From DATJLY01 sp963729295 (GTDB lineage: Bacteria > Pseudomonadota > Alphaproteobacteria > ATCC43930 > CGMCC-115725): a stretch of 64,000 bases of DNA. The notes beneath the pieces are model-generated. The model did not search any database, had not been told where the DNA came from, and was given only the letters and a program-made list of their open reading frames with translations. Below are positions 31,546 to 40,279 of the stretch, one piece after another. The DNA is taken from contig CAVSNJ010000028.1 in assembly GCA_963729295.1 (NCBI GenBank), positions 372,001-436,000 of the forward strand. The letters run 5' to 3'. The stretch's first letter is position 1. The number at the start of each line of letters is the position of its first letter. The position numbers and the translations under genes are program-made.

Positions 31546-32160
31546 ATGCGCGCACGATCCGTTATCGCGAGCCTTGCCTTTGCCCTCGTCGTCCTGCTGT
31601 GGGGCGGCGCCCCGGTCCGGGCCGCAGCCCCCGACCCGACGAGCTTCATGAACGATCTCGGCACGCGCGTGCTGCAGATCATCAACAACAAGGGGATACC
31701 CGAGGCCGAGCGGAAGCAGCAATTCCGCCAGCTCTGCGAGCAATCCTTCGACATCCCCAAGATCTCGCGCTTCGTTTTGGGCCGTTATTGGCGGTCCGCG
31801 AACGACGACGAGAAAAAACAGTTCGGCGATGCGTTCGAGAACTACATGATCCAGGTCTACTGGTCGCGCTTCTCGAGCTACAACGGCGAGAGCTTCAAGG
31901 TGAGCGGCACGCAGGACGAGGGGAACGGCACCATCCTCGTCACGACCGACATCTTTCGGCCCTCGACCGGGCAGCCGCCGGTCAAGGTCGACTGGCACCT
32001 CGGGAAGAATGGCGACAGCTACAAGATCGAGGATGCGAGCCTCGAAGGCGTGAGCCAGGCGCTCACCTATCGCGACGAATTCGGCTCGATCATCGAGCGG
32101 AACGGCGGCCAGGTCTCGGCCCTCATCAGCCAGCTCAACGCGCGCGCCAAGGACGGCTGA
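31546..32160 (+). CDS. MlaC/Ttg2D-family phospholipid-binding periplasmic protein
   Basis: 204 residues from the ATG at 31546, preceded by AGGGAG. A signal peptide ends near A-R/A-A-A (about residue 27). The mature part matches the MlaC fold: F-M-N-D-L-G-T-R-V-L-Q-I-I, F-D-I-P-K-I-S-R-F-V-L-G-R-Y-W at about residues 70-85, F-x-N-Y-M-I-Q-V-Y, and V-D-W-H-L-G-K...Y-K-I-E-D near the end. MlaC ferries phospholipid between outer- and inner-membrane Mla complexes. Here it stands alone without mlaD/E/F; the next gene is an APC permease 28 bases downstream. Confidence 0.9.
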   Translation: MRARSVIASLAFALVVLLWGGAPVRAAAPDPTSFMNDLGTRVLQIINNKGIPEAERKQQFRQLCEQSFDIPKISRFVLGRYWRSANDDEKKQFGDAFENYMIQVYWSRFSSYNGESFKVSGTQDEGNGTILVTTDIFRPSTGQPPVKVDWHLGKNGDSYKIEDASLEGVSQALTYRDEFGSIIERNGGQVSALISQLNARAKDG

Positions 32161-32188
32161 CCGGCCGCAAGGGGGGTGAAGGCGGTCG

Positions 32189-34129
32189 ATGTCGCTCAAG
32201 GGGACGCTGAAGAACCTTATCCTCGGCCGCTCGCTCGCCAACCGCGAATCTGACACGGAGCGGATCGGCGTCGCCGCCGGCGTCGCCGCGATGGGGCTCG
32301 ACGGGCTCTCGTCCGCGGCCTACGGGCCGGAGGCGGCGCTCATCCTGCTCGTGCCGCTGGGCGCCGCGGCCCCGAGCCTTCTCGCGCCCATCATGCTGGT
32401 GATCCTGGCGCTCCTCGGGATCCTTTATCTGTCGTATCGCCAGGTGATCAACGCCTATCCGGTGAATGGCGGCTCCTATACCGTCGCCAAGGAGAACCTC
32501 GGCACGCGTGCCGGGCTGCTCGCGGCGACGGCGCTGATGATCGACTATGTGCTGAACGTCGCGGTCGGCATCTCGGCCGGGGTCGGCGCCTTGGTCTCCG
32601 CCATTCCGGCATTGCAGCCGCTGACAGTCTGGCTCTGCCTCGCCGTTCTCGGCGCGCTCACGCTCCTCAATCTGCGCGGCACGCGCGAATCGGGGCTCGC
32701 GTTCGAGCTGCCGACCTATGTCTTCGTCGGCAGCCTCGTCGCCGCGATCGCCACGGGACTGGTCGAGATGGCACTGGCCGGCGGCCATCCCGCGCCGGTC
32801 GCGCCGCCGCCGGCGCTGCCGCAGGCGAGCGCGGCGGTCGGGTTCTGGATCGTGCTACGCGCGTTTGCCGGCGGCTGCACGGCGATGACGGGCGTCGAGG
32901 CGGTCAGCAACAGCGTCACCGCCTTCGGCGATCCCGCCGTGCCGCGCGCGCAGCGCACGCTCACCATCATCGTCATCCTGCTGGCGCTTCTGCTCGCCGG
33001 CATCGCCGTGCTGGCGAAAGGCTACGGCATCGGCGCCATGGACGAGACGCAGGCCGGATATCAGAGCGTGCTGTCGCAGCTTCTGGGCGCGGTGTGGGGC
33101 AAGGGCGTGCTCTATTACATTTCGATTACCGGCATCCTCGTTGTGCTCTGCCTGTCCGCCAACACGAGCTTCGTCGGCTTTCCGCGCCTGTGCCGCCTCG
33201 TTGCGCGCGACGAGTTCCTGCCGCGCTCCTTCGCGCTGCCGGGGCGCCGGCTCGTCTATTCGGTCGGCATTCTCTTTCTCGCGGTGACGGCGGGACTCCT
33301 GCTCGCCGCATTCCGCGGCATCACCGACGATCTCATCCCGCTCTTCGCGGTGGGCGCGTTCCTCGCCTTCACGCTGGCGCAGGCCGGCATGGCGATGCAC
33401 TGGAAGACCGCCGGCGGCGCGCGCGTCAGGCTCGTCCTGAGCCTTGTCGGCGCGGTCGCGACCGGCGTGGCGCTCGTCGTCATCCTCGCCGCCAAGTTCA
33501 GCGACGGCGCGTGGATCACGGTTCTGGTCATTCCGTGCGTGTTCTGGCTCCTCACCGCGGTCAAGCGGCAATATCGCTGGGAGGCGCGGGCGCTCCGCGA
33601 TCCCGCGCCACTCGTGGTGCACAAGGACGATCCCGTACTCGTCGTCATGACCGCGGGCTGGAACCGTCTCACCGACCAGGCGCTGACGCTCGCGCTCAAT
33701 CTCGGCGACGACGTGATCGCGGTGCATCTGACGGAGCTCGAAGGGCCCGACGCGAAGGAACCGCTTGCGGGTTTGCGGCGCGACTGGCGGCGCCAGGTCG
33801 AGACGCCCGCGCGCGAGGCCGGCCGCACGCCGCCGCGCCTGGAAATCGTGCACTCGCCCTATCGCAAGGTGATCGAGCCGTGCCTCGGCTTCCTTGCCCA
33901 GGTGAGGCGCGAATTCCCCGAGCGCCCGATCGCGCTCCTCATCCCCGAGCTGGTCAAGATCCACTGGTGGCAGCACGTGCTGCACGGCCACCGCGCCATT
34001 CGCCTCAGAAACGCGGTGCTGCGTCACGGCGGCGGCAACATCGCCGTCATCGAAGTGCCATATTATCTCGAAGCGACCAGCATCGACGAAGCGCTCGAGG
34101 ACGAGGACCGGGCCGCGGCCCGGCGCTGA
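32189..34129 (+). CDS. APC-superfamily amino acid/cation permease
   Basis: 646 residues: about 12 membrane helices (residues about 35-460) and a 170-residue cytosolic C-terminal domain. The N-terminal G-L-D-G-L-S-S-A-A-Y-G-P-E-A segment and the Y-P-V-N-G-G-S-Y helix-3 motif are typical of the large APC permeases related to amino acid and potassium-type transporters. The C-terminal domain (V-V-M-T-A-G-W-N-R, L-A-L-N-L-G-D-D-V-I-A-V-H-L) looks like a universal-stress-like nucleotide-binding or regulatory fold. It lies 28 bases after mlaC, so co-transcription is likely, and it converges with the HAD gene 4 bases away. Substrate unknown. Confidence 0.88.
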   Translation: MSLKGTLKNLILGRSLANRESDTERIGVAAGVAAMGLDGLSSAAYGPEAALILLVPLGAAAPSLLAPIMLVILALLGILYLSYRQVINAYPVNGGSYTVAKENLGTRAGLLAATALMIDYVLNVAVGISAGVGALVSAIPALQPLTVWLCLAVLGALTLLNLRGTRESGLAFELPTYVFVGSLVAAIATGLVEMALAGGHPAPVAPPPALPQASAAVGFWIVLRAFAGGCTAMTGVEAVSNSVTAFGDPAVPRAQRTLTIIVILLALLLAGIAVLAKGYGIGAMDETQAGYQSVLSQLLGAVWGKGVLYYISITGILVVLCLSANTSFVGFPRLCRLVARDEFLPRSFALPGRRLVYSVGILFLAVTAGLLLAAFRGITDDLIPLFAVGAFLAFTLAQAGMAMHWKTAGGARVRLVLSLVGAVATGVALVVILAAKFSDGAWITVLVIPCVFWLLTAVKRQYRWEARALRDPAPLVVHKDDPVLVVMTAGWNRLTDQALTLALNLGDDVIAVHLTELEGPDAKEPLAGLRRDWRRQVETPAREAGRTPPRLEIVHSPYRKVIEPCLGFLAQVRREFPERPIALLIPELVKIHWWQHVLHGHRAIRLRNAVLRHGGGNIAVIEVPYYLEATSIDEALEDEDRAAARR

Positions 34130-34133
34130 CGCA

Positions 34134-34838
34134 TCAGCTTTTGCCGGTGCCGCCGCGCCGGGCGAGGCCGGCGAGATCGGTTGCGACGAGCCGCTCGGCC
34201 AACTCGACGAAGCCGTCGCCGCGCGCCCCGTCCGTCACCCAGTGGGAGTCCGCCTTCAGCATCGGCAGCGCGTTCGCGACCGCGACGGCACAACCGCACG
34301 CGCCAAGAAAGGCTCGATCGTTCTCGGCATCGCCGATCGCGACGATATGCGTCGCGTCGAGCGCAAGCTCCGTGAGCGCCGCCGCGAGCCCGCTCGCCTT
34401 GTCGACTCCCGGCGGCAGCGCCATCACCGAGCCCTTGTTGAAGATGATCTGCAAGTCGAGGCCGAGAGTGCTGATCGCCTCGCGCATGTCGCGATCGTAG
34501 GGCTCGCACGTCGCGACGACGACGCGGCCGATCGCGAGCGGCGTGACGCCGCGCCGCTCGAGTAATGCCACGAAATCGGCGGGCGGCGGCGACGCCAAGT
34601 TCACGGTCTCGCCGGTCGCCGGGCGGTGAAGGATCGCGCCATTCTCGGCGACGATGCGGTCGAATAGGTCGAAGCGAGCGAAAACCTTGTCGAGATCGCC
34701 CAGCTCGCGGCCGGTGACGAGGATGAGCTTGCGGCCGGACCGGCGCACATTTTTCAGCGCCGCGATGGCCGCTTTGCTGACGACGCCATCTGCGGCGAGC
34801 GTGCCGTCGAAATCGGTGGCCAGCGCCTTGAAGTGCAT
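34134..34838 (-). CDS. HAD-superfamily (Cof-type) phosphatase
   Basis: 234 residues. Motif I D9-F-D11-G-T-L at the N-terminus with the nucleophile and acid Asp, motif II T-G-R (L-V-T-G-R-E), conserved Lys in the F-N-K-G-S/ D-K-A-S-G segment, and motif IV G-D-A-E-N-D-R. A C2-type cap lies between. Such enzymes dephosphorylate sugar phosphates or related metabolites (sucrose-phosphate phosphatase/Cof group). It is followed 40 bases upstream by the Nramp gene on the same strand, so the two may form a transcription unit with nramp first. Confidence 0.9.
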   Translation of the reverse strand: MHFKALATDFDGTLAADGVVSKAAIAALKNVRRSGRKLILVTGRELGDLDKVFARFDLFDRIVAENGAILHRPATGETVNLASPPPADFVALLERRGVTPLAIGRVVVATCEPYDRDMREAISTLGLDLQIIFNKGSVMALPPGVDKASGLAAALTELALDATHIVAIGDAENDRAFLGACGCAVAVANALPMLKADSHWVTDGARGDGFVELAERLVATDLAGLARRGGTGKS

Positions 34839-34878
34839 ATGACCTGCAAACCCTCTGCGCCGCCGCCTCGTTCCGGGC

Positions 34879-36141
34879 TCAGAAGAGCAGCCCCACGAGC
34901 AAAAAGAGGTTGAGCGCCAAAACCACGACCGTGCCGATTACGGCGGCGGCCTGGGTGATCGGGCCATTGGCATGGGGCCCCATGATGTCGGCGCGCCGCG
35001 TGAAGAGGATGAGCGCCACCATCGGCAGCGGCAGGGCGAGGCTCAACACGACCTGGCTTATGACGAGCGCGTTCGTCGCATCGGCGCCCAGCGCCACGAC
35101 GATCAAGGCCGGCACCATCGTTACCGCGCGCCGGACCCAGACCGGGATCGTGAAGCCAACGAAACCCTGCATGATCATCTGCCCGGCGAGCGTGCCGACC
35201 GCCGAGCTCGATATGCCCGAGGCGAGCAGCGCGATGAGGAACACGACCGCCGCCGCCGCGCCCAAGAGCGGCGTCAGCGTGCGATACGCCGTTTCGATCT
35301 CGGCGACGTCGCTGAACCCCGCATGGAAAGCGGCCGACGCCATCATCACCATCGCCATGTTGACAAGCCCGGCAATTGCCAGCGCCACCAGCACCTCCTG
35401 GTTCGAGATACGCACGATGCGCGCCTTCTCGACCTCGTTGCGCGGCGGAATGCGGGCCTGCGTCAGCCCGGAGTGCAGATAGACCGCGTGCGGCATGACG
35501 GTCGCGCCGACGATGCCGACCGCGAGCAGCAGCGCGCCGCCATCCGGAATCGCCGGCACGACCGAATCGAGGAGGGCCGCGCGCCAATCGACGGGCGCGA
35601 TGAACAGCTCGACGAGATAGCAGAGCGCGATCGCCGCGACGAGGCTGCCGATGATGAGCTCGACCGGGCGGAAGCCGTAGCGGTCGAACATGAGGATGAG
35701 GTAGACGACGACTGCCGTCACCGCCATGCCATACATGAGCGGCATTCCGAACAGGAGCGAGAGTCCGATCGCGCCGCCCAGGAATTCGGCGAGGTCGGTC
35801 GCCATCGCGGCGATCTCGCTCACCACCCACATGCCGAGGACGACGGGCCGGGAAAATTCCTGACGGCATAATTCGGCAAGATTGCGTCCCGTGACGATGC
35901 CGAGCTTCGCCGAGAGCGCCTGGAACAGCATGGCGATGAGATTGGCAAGCAGAACGACCCAGAGCAGCGCGTAGCCGTAGCGCGATCCTGCCTGGATGTT
36001 GGTCGCGAAATTGCCGGGATCGACATAGGCGATCGACGCCACCACCGCCGGGCCGGCAAAGGCGGCGTAGCCGCGCCAGCCCGTCCGCCTGCCGCTGAGC
36101 GCCTGGCGCGCCGCCTGCACTGTCCACTCGGTCAAGGTCAT
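34879..36141 (-). CDS. Nramp-family divalent metal transporter (MntH-like)
   Basis: 420 residues, 11 membrane helices. The helix-1 metal site D41-P-G-N44-F-A-T-N and the helix-6 motif M-P-H-A-V-Y are both present, which together define manganese/iron proton symporters. The Q-A-L-S-A-K-L-G-I-V-T-G loop is also typical. The ATG at 36141 is preceded by a well-spaced promoter and a perfect short palindrome, suggesting metal-dependent regulation. The closest relatives in soil alphaproteobacteria import manganese; iron or cadmium co-transport is possible. Confidence 0.93.
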   Translation of the reverse strand: MTLTEWTVQAARQALSGRRTGWRGYAAFAGPAVVASIAYVDPGNFATNIQAGSRYGYALLWVVLLANLIAMLFQALSAKLGIVTGRNLAELCRQEFSRPVVLGMWVVSEIAAMATDLAEFLGGAIGLSLLFGMPLMYGMAVTAVVVYLILMFDRYGFRPVELIIGSLVAAIALCYLVELFIAPVDWRAALLDSVVPAIPDGGALLLAVGIVGATVMPHAVYLHSGLTQARIPPRNEVEKARIVRISNQEVLVALAIAGLVNMAMVMMASAAFHAGFSDVAEIETAYRTLTPLLGAAAAVVFLIALLASGISSSAVGTLAGQMIMQGFVGFTIPVWVRRAVTMVPALIVVALGADATNALVISQVVLSLALPLPMVALILFTRRADIMGPHANGPITQAAAVIGTVVVLALNLFLLVGLLF

Positions 36142-36152
36142 GACGCAGAACC

Positions 36153-36161
36153 GTAATTTAC
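36153..36161. promoter_or_regulatory. Palindrome GTAATTTAC between promoter and nramp start
   Basis: GTAA and TTAC arms surround a single T. It lies just downstream of the candidate -10 box and 12 bases before the nramp ATG, in an AT-rich island within otherwise GC-rich DNA. Position suits a metal-responsive repressor (MntR or Mur), but the full consensus of neither is present. Confidence 0.35.
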
Positions 36162-36190
36162 AATATGGGCGCGCCGTAGGGCCACGCCAA
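36162..36190 (-). promoter_or_regulatory. Candidate promoter of the Nramp gene
   Basis: On the minus strand TTGGCG (36185-36190) and CATATT (36162-36167) are spaced by 17 bases, with the ATG 20 bases past the -10 box. Hexamers and spacing are seen; use in vivo is inferred. Confidence 0.45.
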
Positions 36191-36303
36191 ATCGCGCGCG
36201 CCGAATATTCCGGGAATTGCGAGCCGCGCGGCGCCGGCGCAACAAAATGCGCCGCTTCGCCGCAGCGCCGTGCCACGGACGCGCGGCGCGGCGTTGACTC
36301 GGC

Positions 36304-36630
36304 ATGAGCATGGGCAAGATCGCGGCCACGCTGGCGCTCGCTAGTCTCCTCGCCGCTTGCGGCCTCACGCGCGATGAAGGCGTTTCCGACCGCTGCGCCG
36401 ACATGGTGAGCGCGGCCTGGCCCGGCGGCGTCGCTATCACGACGCGCCGCGCGAGCGTCGGCAACGGCATCGAGACCGCCCAAGTCTCGGGCACCGCGGC
36501 TGGCCAGGAAATCGCCGCGAGCTGCCGCTTCGAGCGCGACGTGCTCACGGATTTCCGCTGGCTCGCCGGGCCCGTCACTGCCGCGAGCGGCAGCTCCACG
36601 CCCCCACCCGAAGGGGGTGGGCACCAATAG
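36304..36630 (+). CDS. Small lipoprotein, unknown function (108 aa)
   Basis: A short signal peptide with lipobox L-A-A-C (residues 16-19) is followed by R-C-A-D-M-V-S-A-A-W-P-G-G and a predicted beta-rich domain with a second cysteine (A-S-C-R-F-E-R). I do not recognise a named family. The C-terminal tail is T-P-P-P-E-G-G-G-H-Q, encoded by a perfect hairpin at 36603-36621. It is divergent from nramp across a 162-base gap and 45 bases upstream of another small exported protein. Confidence 0.75.
   Translation: MSMGKIAATLALASLLAACGLTRDEGVSDRCADMVSAAWPGGVAITTRRASVGNGIETAQVSGTAAGQEIAASCRFERDVLTDFRWLAGPVTAASGSSTPPPEGGGHQ
36603..36621 (+). terminator. Hairpin inside the 3' end of the small lipoprotein gene
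   Basis: CCCACCC (36603-36609) and GGGTGGG (36615-36621) pair around the loop GAAGG. It overlaps the last codons, encoding the Pro-Pro-Pro / Gly-Gly-Gly tail. It could act as a terminator or a processing signal between this gene and the one at 36676; no T-run follows. Confidence 0.4.
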
Positions 36631-36675
36631 GCCCGGCCAACCGTTCGCACCGAGATGGGATCGAGGTCTCCCACC

Positions 36676-37005
36676 ATGATGCGAAGTCTGCTCGGCGCCG
36701 CTTGCCTGCTCGCCGCCGCGAACGCGATCGCCCAGCCGCCCAAGGACTCGGACTATACGCTTGCGCCGTGGTTCCAGAGCCTGCGCCAGCCGGGCAGCGG
36801 CATTTCATGCTGCTCGCTCGCCGACTGCCGCACCACCGACTATCGCACCGACGGCGACAGCTACGAGGCGCTGATCGACGGGCAATGGCTTGTCGTGCCG
36901 GAGGACAAGGTTCTGCAACGGACCGACAACCCGACCGGCCGCGCGGTCGTGTGCTGGACGCCGGCGCGCGGCATCATGTGCTTCGTGCGCGCAAACGAGA
37001 CCTAG
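36676..37005 (+). CDS. Small exported cysteine-containing protein, unknown function
   Basis: 109 residues from the ATG at 36676. Signal peptide to about residue 19 (A-N-A-I-A-Q), then a compact mature domain with W-F-Q-S-L-R-Q-P-G-S-G-I-S-C-C-S-L-A-D-C-R, Y-E-A-L-I-D-G-Q-W and A-V-V-C-W-T-P-A-R-G-I-M-C-F. Five cysteines in the mature part suggest disulfides or metal binding. I recall similar small periplasmic proteins in alphaproteobacteria, but none with a known role. The TAG stop shares its CTAG with the stop of the convergent gene (4-base overlap). Confidence 0.82.
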   Translation: MMRSLLGAACLLAAANAIAQPPKDSDYTLAPWFQSLRQPGSGISCCSLADCRTTDYRTDGDSYEALIDGQWLVVPEDKVLQRTDNPTGRAVVCWTPARGIMCFVRANET

Positions 37006-37787
37006 CGCTGCGCTGGGGTTCCCGGGACCGCGCCGGGATGTCCGCCGGCGCGCTGCGGCAGCACGAGGAGGCAAAGCCCGATGAAGACGGCGAGCGCGGC
37101 CGTCGCGAGCGGGCGGCTCAATGCCAATCCGCCGTCGGCAACCGGCTTGTCGAGGAGATCGCCGACCGTCGCGCCGAGCGGCCGCGTCAAGATGAAGGCC
37201 GCCCAGAACAGCAGCACGCGCGAAGCGCGGGTCCGGAAATAGGCGGCGGCGAGAAGCGCGAGGCCGGCGGCGAAAACGAGCGCGCCGCCTTCGTAGCCGA
37301 GGCCCGTGCTGTCGGCCATCCAGTCGCCGAGCGCGGTTCCCAAGGTCTGCGAGATCGTGATCGCCGCCCAATAGAACGCCTCGACCTTGGGCCGGCGGAC
37401 GGTCTCGACCGAGACCGATCCCTCGGACCAATACCAGAGTCCCAGTACCGCCATGAGGCCGGCGAAGAGCAGCGACGATCCGCCGGTATAGCCGATGCCG
37501 AGCGAGCGATCGGCGAAGTCGGCCATGGTCGTGCCGGCCGTGGTCGAAGCGATGATCGTGGCCCAGTAGAGCGCGGGGTGAAATCGCCGCGCCGCGATCT
37601 GCGCCGCCGCCAGCACCGCGAGCACCACTATAAATACAGTGCTTCCCACGAAATAGCCCAGATTCATGGTCATGGTGACGGTGTCGCCGCCCGTCTCGCC
37701 CAGGGTCGTCGCGGCGATCTTGATGATCCAGAAGACGAGCGTGACTTCCGGGACCTTGCTCGCCCAGCCGTCGGAAACCGTTGCCAT
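37002..37787 (-). CDS. DUF347 / COG4705 repeat membrane protein
   Basis: 261 residues and about eight helices arranged as four two-helix repeats; the repeated core T-L-G-E-T-G-G-D, T-A-G-T-T-M-A-D, T-L-G-T-A-L-G-D-W and P-L-G-A-T-V-G-D-L is characteristic of this family. Each repeat contributes a conserved Gly-x-x-x-Asp inside the membrane, which suggests an ion or metabolite path; function is not established. It starts 5 bases after the FMN oxidase stop and is the last gene of the four-gene 2-hydroxyacid operon. Confidence 0.87.
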   Translation of the reverse strand: MATVSDGWASKVPEVTLVFWIIKIAATTLGETGGDTVTMTMNLGYFVGSTVFIVVLAVLAAAQIAARRFHPALYWATIIASTTAGTTMADFADRSLGIGYTGGSSLLFAGLMAVLGLWYWSEGSVSVETVRRPKVEAFYWAAITISQTLGTALGDWMADSTGLGYEGGALVFAAGLALLAAAYFRTRASRVLLFWAAFILTRPLGATVGDLLDKPVADGGLALSRPLATAALAVFIGLCLLVLPQRAGGHPGAVPGTPAQR

Positions 37788-37792
37788 CTTCC

Positions 37793-39058
37793 TCAGATAT
37801 TCGCGCCCGAGAACTTCAAGGCGTTGGGGTGCAGCACCGTGACCTGCGGCAGGGCCGCGATGCTGCGCGCGCCGACCTGGCCCATCGCCATGCGGATCTC
37901 GTCGGAAAAGAACTCGACGACGTGCTGCCCGCCCGGCGCGCCCAAGGCCGCGACGCCGAACAGGAACGAGCGCCCGGTGAAGACGCACTTGGCGCCCAAG
38001 GCCAGCGCGCGCACCACGTCGAGCCCGGTGCGGACGCCGCTGTCCATCAGCACGGTCATGCGCGATCCCACGCGCTCGACCATGGTCGGCAGCATGTCGA
38101 TCGACGAGGGCGCTGCGTCGAGCGTGCGGCCGCCATGGTTCGAGACGATGATGCCGTCGGCGCCGAGCGCGAGCGCGCGCATCGCATCGTCGGGATGGAT
38201 GATGCCCTTGACGACGAGCGCGCGCGGCCAGAGTTTCCGCACCCGCTCCACCGTCTCCCAGGCGAAGCCGCCGCGAATCTCGCGCGACGAGCAGGCCGAG
38301 ACGTCGGCGTTCGACGCGCCCGGCCCCGCATAGGCGCGGAAATTCTCCGGGCACGGCGTGCCGTTGCGCAACACCTCCGCAAGCCAGAACGGCGCGCGCG
38401 CGACATCGAGGATGGTGCGGAGATTGGGCTTGAACGGCACGGAGAGATTATTGCGCCAGTCCTGCGGCCGCTTGGCGCGCACCGGCGTGTCGATGGTGAC
38501 GACGAGCACGTGCGCGCCCGCCGCGTCGGCGCGCCGCACGAGGTCGAAGGTGATGGCGTTGTCGTTCCGCGGCGCGCCATAAAGCTGGAACCAGAACACG
38601 CCGGGCGCGATCTTGGATATTTCCTCGATCGAGGCGCTCGCCGGCGTCGACAGCACATAGGGTACGTTCATCGCCTGCGCGCCCGTCGCGAGATGGCGCT
38701 CGGCCTTGGGCCACAAGAGCCCGCCCATGCCCATCGGCGATATGCCGATGGGAGCGGCATAGTTCCGCCCGAAAAGCTCGATTTCGGTCGAGATCGCCTC
38801 GCGCCCCAGGCCGTAGCGCGGCACGAGCTTCACGGCATCGAGCGCGACGCGATTGCCGTCCCTCACCTCGTTCTCGCCACAGCCGCCATCGACGAAGTCG
38901 AAGGCGAAGCGCGGCACGCGCCGCCGCGCACGCTTGCGAAGGTCGGCGATGGTCGGATAGCGTTTGAGGTTCGGCGGCAATCCTTCCGCCCCGGTCCCGC
39001 CGCGGTTGCGGTTCTCGGCTACCGCCGTTGCTGCCGGCGCCGGCGCCTTCGCATCCAT
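37793..39058 (-). CDS. FMN-dependent alpha-hydroxyacid oxidase/dehydrogenase
   Basis: 421 residues. TIM barrel of the glycolate oxidase/lactate dehydrogenase/mandelate dehydrogenase family: R-V-P-R-F-A-F-D-F-V-D-G-G near residue 50, F-M-N-type P-I-G-I-S-P-M-G at about 103-110, W-F-Q-L-Y near 155, V-V-T-I-D-T-P-V near 190, and the catalytic V-S-N-H-G-G-R-T-L-D block. It oxidises L-2-hydroxyacids to 2-oxo acids. Extended N-terminus of about 30 residues, Ala/Pro-rich. It begins 3 bases after the LVIVD gene stop, in an operon with an Ldh-family dehydrogenase, so two enzymes for hydroxyacid oxidation are paired. Confidence 0.92.
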   Translation of the reverse strand: MDAKAPAPAATAVAENRNRGGTGAEGLPPNLKRYPTIADLRKRARRRVPRFAFDFVDGGCGENEVRDGNRVALDAVKLVPRYGLGREAISTEIELFGRNYAAPIGISPMGMGGLLWPKAERHLATGAQAMNVPYVLSTPASASIEEISKIAPGVFWFQLYGAPRNDNAITFDLVRRADAAGAHVLVVTIDTPVRAKRPQDWRNNLSVPFKPNLRTILDVARAPFWLAEVLRNGTPCPENFRAYAGPGASNADVSACSSREIRGGFAWETVERVRKLWPRALVVKGIIHPDDAMRALALGADGIIVSNHGGRTLDAAPSSIDMLPTMVERVGSRMTVLMDSGVRTGLDVVRALALGAKCVFTGRSFLFGVAALGAPGGQHVVEFFSDEIRMAMGQVGARSIAALPQVTVLHPNALKFSGANI

Positions 39059-39061
39059 CGC

Positions 39062-40279
39062 TCACCTCGCCCCGTCGAATTCGAGAATGGTAAGGCCGGC
39101 GTTCGTGTCGGTCACGTACATGACGCCGCGCCGGTCGACCAGCACGTCGCACAACTGGATGACGCGCGGGCGCTTCGACTGCTCGGGCAGCATGCGCTCG
39201 GGCGCCGCCGGCACGTAGTGCCCCACTTCGCGCGGGGCGAAGGAATCGGCGATGTCGAAGACGCGCACGCCGGCATTGTACCAGGTTGCGAACACGAGCT
39301 TGTCGTTCTGCAACGTGCCGGGCCGGTTCTCGTGCAGATTGTGCGGCCCGAACTTTCCCCCCTTGGCGCCATAGTCGGCCTCGGCGGGCTGCGGCATGGT
39401 GGCGATGCTGACCGGGTTCGCGGGCTCGCGCACGTCGAAGAGCCAGACGCATTTCCGCCCATCGGCGCCATTGTCGGCGGTCGCTTCGTCAGCGACGGCG
39501 AGGAGGTTGCGCCCGGGCAGCGGCAGCGGCGAGTGGGTTCCGCCGCCGAAGGGCGGCGACCAGTTGCGATGGACGAGGAGGCGCGGCCGCGCCGGGTCGC
39601 TGACATCGTGCACGGTGAGGCCGCCGTCGCGCCACGCGCCGTAAGCGAGCGTGCCGGCGACGAGCGCGTGATGGAGTGCGTAGCGCCCCTTCCACGCGGG
39701 ATTTTCGCCGCCCGCGCGCCACATGCCCGGCATCCACCAGCGCCCGACTATCTCGGGCCTCATCGGCTCGCGCAGGTCGACGATCGTGAGGATATGGTCG
39801 GCGAAGCCTTCGAAATGCGCCGAGCAATAGAGATAGCGCCCGCCGACATACCACATGCGATGGACGCCCAAGCCGTTGACCGGCATGAAGCCCACTTCGC
39901 GCGGGTTCTCCGGGCGCGACACGTCGTAGACGCGGATGCCGGCTGCGAATTCGAGATCGCGGCGCTGCGTGTCGGCCAAGGGCTTCGTGAAATAGTCGGC
40001 CGAGACGAGCGATTTCGCCGGGTTCGGCCCGTTGGCGACGAGCAGCAGGTCCTCGTGCAGCTGGATGTGGCTCGCGCGCGTGTTGGCCGGCATCGGCGCG
40101 AACGCAGCCGGCTTCGGGTTCTTGGGGTCGCGCAGGTCGAGGACGGAGACTCCTTCGGCATAGGTCTGGCCGACGAAGCCGTAGCCCGAGCGGTGCAGCA
40201 TGAACTGCACCCCGTCCGGCTTTCCGCCCTGGTCCGTGCGCGCGAGAAAACGAATGTTGCGGCTCGAATCCCCGTTCAT
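39062..40279 (-). CDS. LVIVD-repeat beta-propeller protein
   Basis: 405 residues without a signal peptide. Repeats of the LVIVD type are visible (G-V-S-V-L-D-L-R-D-P-K-N-P, G-I-R-V-Y-D-V-S-R-P-E-N-P, I-L-T-I-V-D-L-R-E-P, G-L-T-V-H-D-V-S-D-P, V-W-L-F-D-V-R-E-P, G-V-R-V-F-D-I-A-D), seven or so blades. His-rich loops (H-R-M-W, L-H-H-A-L-V, H-N-L-H-E-N) could bind metal. The ATG overlaps the Ldh-family gene stop by 4 bases. Function in the hydroxyacid operon is unknown; a sensor, carrier or non-FMN catalytic role are all possible. Confidence 0.85.
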   Translation of the reverse strand: MNGDSSRNIRFLARTDQGGKPDGVQFMLHRSGYGFVGQTYAEGVSVLDLRDPKNPKPAAFAPMPANTRASHIQLHEDLLLVANGPNPAKSLVSADYFTKPLADTQRRDLEFAAGIRVYDVSRPENPREVGFMPVNGLGVHRMWYVGGRYLYCSAHFEGFADHILTIVDLREPMRPEIVGRWWMPGMWRAGGENPAWKGRYALHHALVAGTLAYGAWRDGGLTVHDVSDPARPRLLVHRNWSPPFGGGTHSPLPLPGRNLLAVADEATADNGADGRKCVWLFDVREPANPVSIATMPQPAEADYGAKGGKFGPHNLHENRPGTLQNDKLVFATWYNAGVRVFDIADSFAPREVGHYVPAAPERMLPEQSKRPRVIQLCDVLVDRRGVMYVTDTNAGLTILEFDGAR

